Origin: Citrus sinensis | Taxonomy: Eukaryota; Streptophyta; Magnoliopsida; Sapindales; Rutaceae | Direction of reading: 5' to 3' | Assembly (NCBI RefSeq): GCF_022201045.2 | Contig: NC_068561.1 | Location: forward strand, 22,450,501-22,514,500 | DNA length: 64,000 nucleotides | Shown: piece by piece, positions 56,043-64,000 of the stretch | Layout of the letters: the number at the start of each line of letters is the position of its first letter | How positions within the stretch are numbered: position 1 is the first letter of the stretch | The notes under the pieces: model-generated | The model's database searches: none | What the model was told of the DNA's origin: nothing | The model's input: only the letters and a program-made list of their open reading frames with translations | Position numbers and translations under genes: made by a program

Positions 56043-58127
56043 AAAAAAAATGAAAAGAGGCTATAGGGGTTATTTTAAGGTGCTGTAAAATGTTATACGC
56101 ACGTGTATTGGACGAGAATACGAAGAGATGACGATAGCTTGTGTTGTGCACGAATTATTGGCTGTTTGCTTCGAAGGGAAATGAAAATGATATAAAATTT
56201 AAAAAATTTGATCAGCGCTTAACACAAATTTAACCTAGCATCATTGTATTAACACATAAAAAAAAATTAAAAAATTCAATTTTTGTCCTAAATTTCATTT
56301 CCAATATTATGACGTGATGTGTCATTAAATTTGTTGATAACTTTTCATATGTTTTAAATGAATGAATTATATCTTTTCCATCGAAGTCTTAAAAGAGTGG
56401 TCTTCAAATAACTTCATCCAACTTAATTTTGACTTTTTTCACCTGCGTCCTTTTACAAAATAATAGAATCATAAAACTACATTTTCTCACCATTGAATTC
56501 CTTAATAAATAATATATTAATTGAGATAAAATTTTGAGATATATAACGCTTGGTCAAGTAGGCAATCCCTTTTTGAAATAGAGGATAAGATTTCTATTGC
56601 TAAGGAAGTTAGATTTTGGATTCAAATGTCAAATCACTGGAATTAATAGGGAAAATGTTATATGAATAGAAGTAAGATCGAAACGACAATACTATAGTAT
56701 AAATAATACTATCATTTCATATGTGATAGTATTATTGTAATATAAACAATATTCATATTTTTATTTTCTTACTGTCTTAAGGCCAATTTAGAATTAAAGT
56801 GGCTAATTAAAAAAGTTACTTCTACAGTGCATATGAAATAAACTGTTGATTAAAAAAATAATTTGGTGTTTGACAAATTGTGTTGTTGGAGTTGTTGTGA
56901 GTTAAAAAAGCAGTGTACATACATTTGGTAAATTTTATTATAATTGTTTTTTATATAGTAATCAAAATAGACATCAGTTTAAATTATCTTTATTTTTTAG
57001 AGTATGTTTAATAATATTTAGACATGTCTTTTTCTTTTTAAAACACATAAAATTAAATAAAGTGAAAAAAACTCAATTAAATAAAATTTAATGAAATTCA
57101 TACATAAAATGTGTTAAAAATTCATATTAATACATAATTCAAATAAAATAAAAATGTAATGTGTATTACATTTACAGTAAACTTTTCTCAAATAAACACC
57201 ATGACTAAAGAAAAAATATAAATAGAATGAAAGATAAAAGTCATTATTAACATTAATGTGAAATTGTTCATAATTTAAAGAAAACTTACGTGATCATATG
57301 TAAGCCTTATTGAATGTTATAATGAAAAATAAAAGTAAAATATAAAAAACATGAACTTGTTGAATCAAAACTTTGATATTAGAGAGAAAATACAGAAATT
57401 GTGGTGATAATTTGATTGTGATGGTAATGTGATATCTATTAGCTTATACATTAGAGTGTATGGAAAAATAAGATATAATTATATTTTTGTTTAAATATTA
57501 AAACTATGATAGGAATTTTAAAAAGATATGGTGACATTTTAACAAATTATTTATAACAAACTGCTTATTACATAATGTTTAACCTAATCCGAAACGGAAG
57601 CTTACTGGTGCTATTCAAATAACAATGTTCAGTAACTGTTTAGGATAATAGATTTTTTTTTCATTAAATTACATGACTGTTGAATTAGTAAGCAGTTGCA
57701 ATTTTGCAGAGCCGAACAGATAAAAATAATGGAAGGCGGGGGTGGGTTGTGCTAGTAATGCTTGATTGGCTACACATTAAAACTTCATCTGGATGATGCA
57801 TTAAATTATTCGGCTTATACATTTCTATTAACTGTTAAGAACGATTAAAAGTTGATACAGTTTAAGGGGAAGGACATTCCCCCTAATCCCATACAGGAAA
57901 ATGTTACCGAAAAGTAATAGCATCTTCATAGTTGAAAAAGGTTTACAATGTACATCAACTGGTAGACTACAACTGATAATTTATTTTAGGTTCCCCTACA
58001 CCAAGGCTCAAAAATTTGCCCACTCTACCATACTTTCTGAGATTTTATGACAATACAATCAATAGTTTACATACGCACACCTGGGTAAGATTACTTTTGA
58101 GAGGTGAAATCAATTCTCCTTTTGAGT
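56043..58127. other. End of block B and unique spacer before the UBP gene
   Basis: 56146-56600 is the single-copy counterpart of the native part of the 1.19-kb array unit, and 56600-57106 matches 36660-37183. After 57106 the sequence has no match elsewhere in the window and no gene is seen up to the UBP stop codon at 58128. Confidence 0.6.
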
Positions 58128-61100
58128 TCAATGCCACGTGGAAATATCTTCCTGACCTCCACCAGACCGCACTCCGTTGCTGTTCGAGACATCGGACTTC
58201 ACCCTTCGGTAAAAGAGGACATATGCAGCTGCTGACTTTACATCATCTTCATTTATGGGTGATATGTGACTATCATCGAAGTTGTACCATCTGTTCTCAT
58301 CCAGAAGCTGCACATAATAAAAATAATATATACAGTCATAAGGTCGTAATACTCAATTAGAGATTAAGCAAACGACAATGATCTATTTTCTACACCTATT
58401 TTTCTAGACCTCTACAAGAATAATAAGAAAAAGTGGGCTAGACAAGTAAAGAAGAACGACACACTAGTTCAACTGTTAAAATAATAACAAATTACACAAA
58501 TAATGCTATACTATGACCATACACCAGTCAGGACCCAGAAGCAACTGGATAGATACCTCTTTAGGGAAAGATACCAAACTTTCAACTTACTTTGATATGT
58601 GCAGTGTAGTGCCCGCTGCCCATGCCACCATAATGGTTGGTTAAGGCATAGAGTTCATAGAGCTGACGTCGAGAGCTGTTTTTGTTGGCTACATATTTTG
58701 TCAAGTTGAAGTCATGTATGGGAAAATTTACAAATGTTTCTAGCTTATGCTTCATAGACCTGCTGTATGAAAATCTCTTCAGATGAATGACTAAAACCTC
58801 TGGAAGCCTCCATAGATCAAGCTTTTTACTTGCTTGCCTCCGTTCTTTACATTGAGGACAGTACCTTCATCACATATACATAGTCAAGTTGCTGTTTGAA
58901 TAACCAGACAGCATCAGAATTCTTGAAGGAGGACAAGAAAAATAGCCATTGCAGTATGAAATCAAATATAGAGTTCTAGACTGCAAAAACTAAAACAGCA
59001 AGTGGAAAGCTGTAAAGAGCCTAGCATTCATCATTCAGGATTGCCAGCAACAAAATCTGTAGATTGCGACAAACAAGGTAAATTAAATATCAAAAACTGA
59101 AAGTACAAACTCATTAGTCAACCAAAGAAGGTCATCAATATTTAATTATTTCATGCCAACAAAGTTTATAATGTACCACTGTCCCTCGTATCATTCAGAA
59201 CACCTAAGTCACCATCTCCCACATCATCAACATAAGTAAGCAAGACATATAAATTTTCACAGTTAGACTGACAAAGACACTGTGATAAGATCCAGATACC
59301 AAACTACTACAGCTTATGAACAAATAATCTGCTCTTTGTAAGTCATTAGACTAATAATAATAGTCAATTGCCGTTCCCATGGTTTGCATCACTATTAAAT
59401 TAACCAGAATCGGTTTATCTGAATCTCATATATGTGACAATGTAAATATTGACAAATAGGGTAACAGAGAAATGCACTAACCACATATCTTCAGGCACTA
59501 AAGGCTCTTCTCGTAAAAAAGCTTCCAGACATGTATACAAAGAGAGGGGCTCAGTACGTGCTTTCTTCGTTACAGGACCATTTTTGAACACCTCCGGCAA
59601 GTTCTCCAGGAAATGGGTATTGTATTTCTCCAAAAGCTTCTGTGACCAGTCAACATATACTACAATCGACGTTGATGATGAAGGAATTCTAATTGTTTTA
59701 TCTCCTTCCACAGACAGGTCAAAGCACACATTACTTTCGTCAACCAATTGAAGAGGTAAATTTGGCAATGTCACTGCTTTAGAACTACTAGCATCCTCCT
59801 TTGCTATGTTTGATGAAGAATTGCTATGTGCTTCACCAGATGGGTCGACTGTTGTCACCATCGAGCTTGGATCAAAACTATCCGCATGCATAAGACTCTC
59901 TTTTTTCAGAAAAGGAGACAACATTCTCTGAACAGTAGACTGTATTTTGCCACTTGAAATTACATCATCACGTGAGATTGATGAGACAAGAGGTGTTCCA
60001 TATGCTTTCCATTGTGAAGTGGTTTGAGCAGCACGGGGTTCCCTAAGAAGCAGTTAAGAAAATGGAAAATTGAATTAGAAGGATCCTCACACAAGACCTT
60101 TTCAAACTAGAACAAATTAATTCTACTCAGGATTTTCATTTGAACTGTTGCAGAATGTCAATTGGAATAAAAATAATTGACCAGAGCAACAAAAAGAACA
60201 AAATGTGATTCTTTGGGTTCTCTACGGTGTTTATAGGAGCAGTAGGAACAATCAACTTAAGATGTTTGAAGAATTGATGACCAAACAAATATGAGGGAAT
60301 GCAGCTACTTTTTACATGCCTCTAATGAATGTCATCTACCGGTCTAGCAACCTAAACTTACTGTTCTTGGAGGCGGTGTATCAACTGGAGGAATACTGCC
60401 TTCTTCACCAATTTTGGAACCCTGTAAGCAGCAAGGTGGTCATCATCTTTGATTGTGGATAATGAAATTAAAGGATCGTCCAGAAATCTTTGAATCGAAT
60501 GGTTTTGCATCTGCAAACAACATTGAAACAACTTAACCCACTTTTAACTCCAACAATTGGTCCCATGAACAGAAGCAAACAATGTGTCTAATTGTACAAA
60601 CCTCTGCAACCTTAAGTTCCTCACTTTGCTTCAAGGAACAAATGTTGCCAAGCACTTGGATTAAGTCCCTACAACGTCCGTGCTTTGGAACTGTAACAGT
60701 ATAAGTTGATGGTAGCGCACTTCCATCACTAGTGAAAACTGTCACTGTCATAGTACGGGTAGTAGTAGCTTGGAGTGGCAAGGAAAGGTACATGAAGGGA
60801 TCAAATGTGACCGAAACTTTATTACATACAGGACAAACCAAAGTCGATTTGTATTGGCCCTTAAAAACAGAAATCACAGATAAAAACACAGAAATGGGTA
60901 AAAATTTTCATCATTTGTGGTAGGAACGTAAATCAATAGGACGTCTATTAATTATAAGGGCAACACCAGAAGCAGCAGGACCAGCAACAAAAACAACAAT
61001 GTTATAATAATAACAGCAACACTGGTAATAAGACGCAAAGAACAGTGACAATACCAATCAGTAAAGACTAGAAGTCCCAAATTTAAAATTTTAACCAATT

Positions 61101-63953
61101 TTTATTAACTCAAAATCGGTGCAGAATTGTCTTGAAAGAATCTGCAATTTAACACTTGGTCTCAGTTGGCAAACTAAAAGTCAACAATGAGATATCCTTG
61201 GCAAAAGAATTTAAGATGATACATGAACAATAAGAAATTATGAGGAGAGGGAGAAATTTGGAGGCAGACGGCCTATCATTTAAAAACAAAGTTCCTTATC
61301 GGATTTTCTTACTTGAGGCTTTTCCAAAAGACCAGCAACATGTACATTTGCCATCGGTGAATGGAAATATGATTCGTGAGCATATTCAGCCACATAAGAC
61401 CAGTCTTTCTTTACAACTTTCAAAGCTTTAAGAAAAGGAGAAGCATCAAAGATATAGATGCATAACCATGAAAGAACATAATGTGGGAAAATATATCAGT
61501 ACTAATTTTGTACAAAGAATTATGATTCATTGAAAACTTTGGATGAAAGGGTGCTATTTTCACTTGATGGGCAGAATAATTTAATTGCAATCATTTTCTT
61601 CAAATTTTTTTGGAGGAAATTGACACCCAAAAAAAAAAAGAAAAAAAAGGAAACCTTAAGTTTCTAAATAGAACTGCATTAGTCTTTAAACTTCTGTAAA
61701 CACAACTGATATTCGGTTTGTGACATTTAAAGTACTTGGACATAAATCTGTGTACGATCTCTCAAATTCTTATAAGCAATCCCTAGTAGTCAGTAGAATT
61801 TCAAAGCACGTGCAAACAAAAAACATTGAATATTCAATATGATCATATTCAATTTATTTGAGAACATGAATATTTTTGGTTTCAAATGTTGGTGAACCAA
61901 AACAAGAAAAATGCATCGTATCCGTTATCATGATCATAAGGGGGCAGTGTAAATGGGCCCACAAAAGGGTATTGGGAGAATGTCACCATCTCATACCAGA
62001 TGGAAAACAGATTGATACCTGTTTAATAATGTAGGTATGCAATATAACTAAACAAAATAGTCTGTTGATTGATGACAAGTGCCAAGCCTTTGACATGTTT
62101 CACAACACAGTGACCACAACAGTTTAGTAGATAATGTTGCGTTAAATATTTTACTCTTGAAGCTCAAGCATAAGCAATATCCAAGTATTAATATAACAAT
62201 AACACAATACTCACTTGGCAGACATCAACAATAATTGAATCATTGCGTGCAATGTGATTCGCCCAATACTCATCGGCAACTTCCTCATCTGGTCGGCCAT
62301 CTGCATCTTTAGACTTTATATAAGGTTTGTGTTTGACACGATTTAGATCTTCGTGAAGACCATCTAGCAAAAATGCTAAAAGCTCCTGAAATAATTGGAA
62401 GTCATTTGGCTGATACAATTGTATGTAATAATTGAAGCAAAAGAAAATGTACGTCACATGATAAACCTGAGAATCATGTTGATTGTATCCGCTAAATTGA
62501 GGAGCGAAGCGAGCAAGCTTTGTTTTAAATGGCCGAGGAGCAACTGGGGTTCGTCCTGGTGCCCATAGCTTTCGAAGTAACTCACCAAATGCTACAGCTA
62601 GTTCACCCTATGTAAGACCACTTCAACTTAGTATTATAACAAGACAACAATCATACACTCATGAAAAATCATCAAGAGTGGATGGACTTCTTAAAATAAA
62701 TAGATTTGAACAGAAAAATATTTTATACATATCAACAAATCATTAAAGATACACAAATTTATGTCTGAAGATTATATTTGGAGGCCCATTATTAGCTCAA
62801 ATTCATTTCCTAGAATTCAACTAGAATCTACCAACCTAGCTAAGAAAACCCACTGCCTGATAAATGATACAGTTCTAATTTTCACTAATACTATTTAATA
62901 CTACATAGTTTTGTTATTGCCATCTTGGATCAATTCAATAATTTGTAAGGTTATTCATATTAGCCAGGCCTCTCTAGCTAATAGATTGAACTTTCAAGGC
63001 TGTTTGACCTTCCATCTTAAATATGACTCTAGTCATTGAGTTTCTAGGACACATCTTGACCATTTACTATTACTCCATGATGCCCACACTTGAGAAAAAG
63101 TAATGGTATCACCTAAATTGATTTAGTATCTAATATGGCTATTTAAGACGAATTTCTGACTATTGAGTCTTCAGCAATCAAGCTCTAGCTGATATTGAGG
63201 GCTTAACAATAGTTTTTACTCTTTACTAGGCTCCCTCATGTGCAAGGCTGAATTTAGTTAACAGTTTTCTCAAAAGGATCCACACGCAAATACAAACAAG
63301 AACCAATAGATAAAAGTACTCTGCTGCCATCTTAAGTTACTTTTCTAGCTCAAAAACTTATATTAAATGTAAGGGCCTTTTTTAACACAAAAGTTTATAT
63401 TAAAGGTAAGGGCCAAGCAATAATATTAAAGCTCTAACATGCCATCCTGTATGCAAGGAAAGGAAGAGAGTTTTGAAGGGTTGGGGAATCATTCTTCCAA
63501 GCAAAAGCTTAACTGCTTAGCATGTACGTAGATGTCAGAACTTACAACCATGCCCAATGGGTTTTGCCAATTTATCTCTCGACGATAATCTTCCCGAAAA
63601 TACCTAGCAAATTCCGGTGTATGAACAAGGCACTGAATTGCGCTATTCATAAAGCAAGTATTCCCAAGGTTCAGCAACCCAGTCAGACCAACAGAAGCTC
63701 CTCTTGTGGTAACGCCACTGGAGCCAAGCGTATTATCCGAGTCTCTAGCAGATGCCAAGTTTGGACTTGTTGAAATCTCTGAGCTGTGGTTCCTGGAAGT
63801 ACCTTTGCTTGCAGACCAACCTCCTGCAATTGATAAGCTTGACTTAGAAGGCTCTACAAGAACAGAAGAAGCTTTCTTCTCTGCAAATCCATTGTCCTGA
63901 ATAGAACTCTTGCAATTAGTACCGTTGACATTGTCAAGGACCTCCACCAGAAT
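58128..63953 (-). CDS. UBP5: Ubiquitin carboxyl-terminal hydrolase (plant UBP5-like), 5' end outside the window
   Basis: Eight exons with consistent phases: 63953-63546, 62607-62467, 62385-62215, 60859-60602, 60510-60362, 60042-59482, 58864-58591 and 58307-58128, coding 713 residues plus the stop. The first visible exon starts at an intron acceptor, so upstream exons, probably with a DUSP domain, lie beyond the window. The Cys box is [20 protein letters not shown], with nucleophile Cys in NTCFMN. The [15 protein letters not shown] region follows, then two CxxC pairs (CPVC, CPQC) that likely bind zinc. The His box is [20 protein letters not shown] and the closing motif is [12 protein letters not shown]. 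These enzymes remove ubiquitin from proteins in nucleus or cytosol. Resemblance to Arabidopsis UBP5 over UBP8-11 is from memory. A 1.36-kb intron separates exons 3 and 4. The gene was not duplicated. Confidence 0.92.
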
Positions 63954-64000
63954 CTGTGACAAATGATTCAAAAAGGGTGAAAAATATCTATGTTAGAACA

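Overview
This is plant nuclear DNA, almost certainly a eudicot. It is strongly AT-rich and has GT-AG spliced genes, intronless CYP94-type P450 genes, a WAT1/EamA-family transporter, a plant-type ubiquitin-specific protease and many plant transposon remnants. The protein set would suit a woody rosid such as Citrus, but that is only a guess.

The main feature is a head-to-tail duplication of one multigene block. Block A runs from about 6.6 to 37.2 kb and block B from about 37.2 to 57.1 kb. Each carries, in order, a WAT1-related transporter (minus), a BED-finger hAT-transposase-derived gene (plus), two CYP94 P450 genes (minus) and a downstream non-coding segment. A ubiquitin-specific protease gene of the UBP5 type (58.1-64.0 kb, minus, cut by the window end) lies beyond block B and was not duplicated.

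The two blocks decayed differently. In block A the WAT1 gene (7 exons, 405 aa), the hAT-derived gene (about 682 aa) and the second P450 are open, while the first P450 has a frameshifted C-terminus. In block B the WAT1 copy is a pseudogene: its promoter and first codons are gone, a solo LTR sits in exon 1 and the last exon is scrambled. The hAT-derived copy has nonsense codons and a lost splice acceptor. The first P450 has a SINE in its last codons, which adds an antisense-SINE tail. The second P450 is open.

Comparing the blocks gives filled and empty sites for many insertions. Both blocks share a hAT-like MITE and a small palindromic MITE, so these predate the duplication. Specific to B are a 693-bp solo LTR, a 748-bp inverted MITE pair, a SINE, a 986-bp hAT element with an exact 8-bp target duplication, a 1.2-kb insert beginning near a 22-base C run, and a small hAT-like element at the block junction. 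Specific to A are a minus-strand SINE and a three-and-a-half copy array of a 1.19-kb unit carrying a probable F-box gene fragment.

The rest (about 0.5-6.5, 8.6-19.2 and 27.2-30.7 kb) is AT-rich intergenic DNA with microsatellites and old MITEs, including a palindrome of about 1.3 kb at 3.1-4.4 kb. I found no CRISPR array, rRNA, tRNA gene or bacterial-type operon. All homology calls come from reading motifs; no database search was run.
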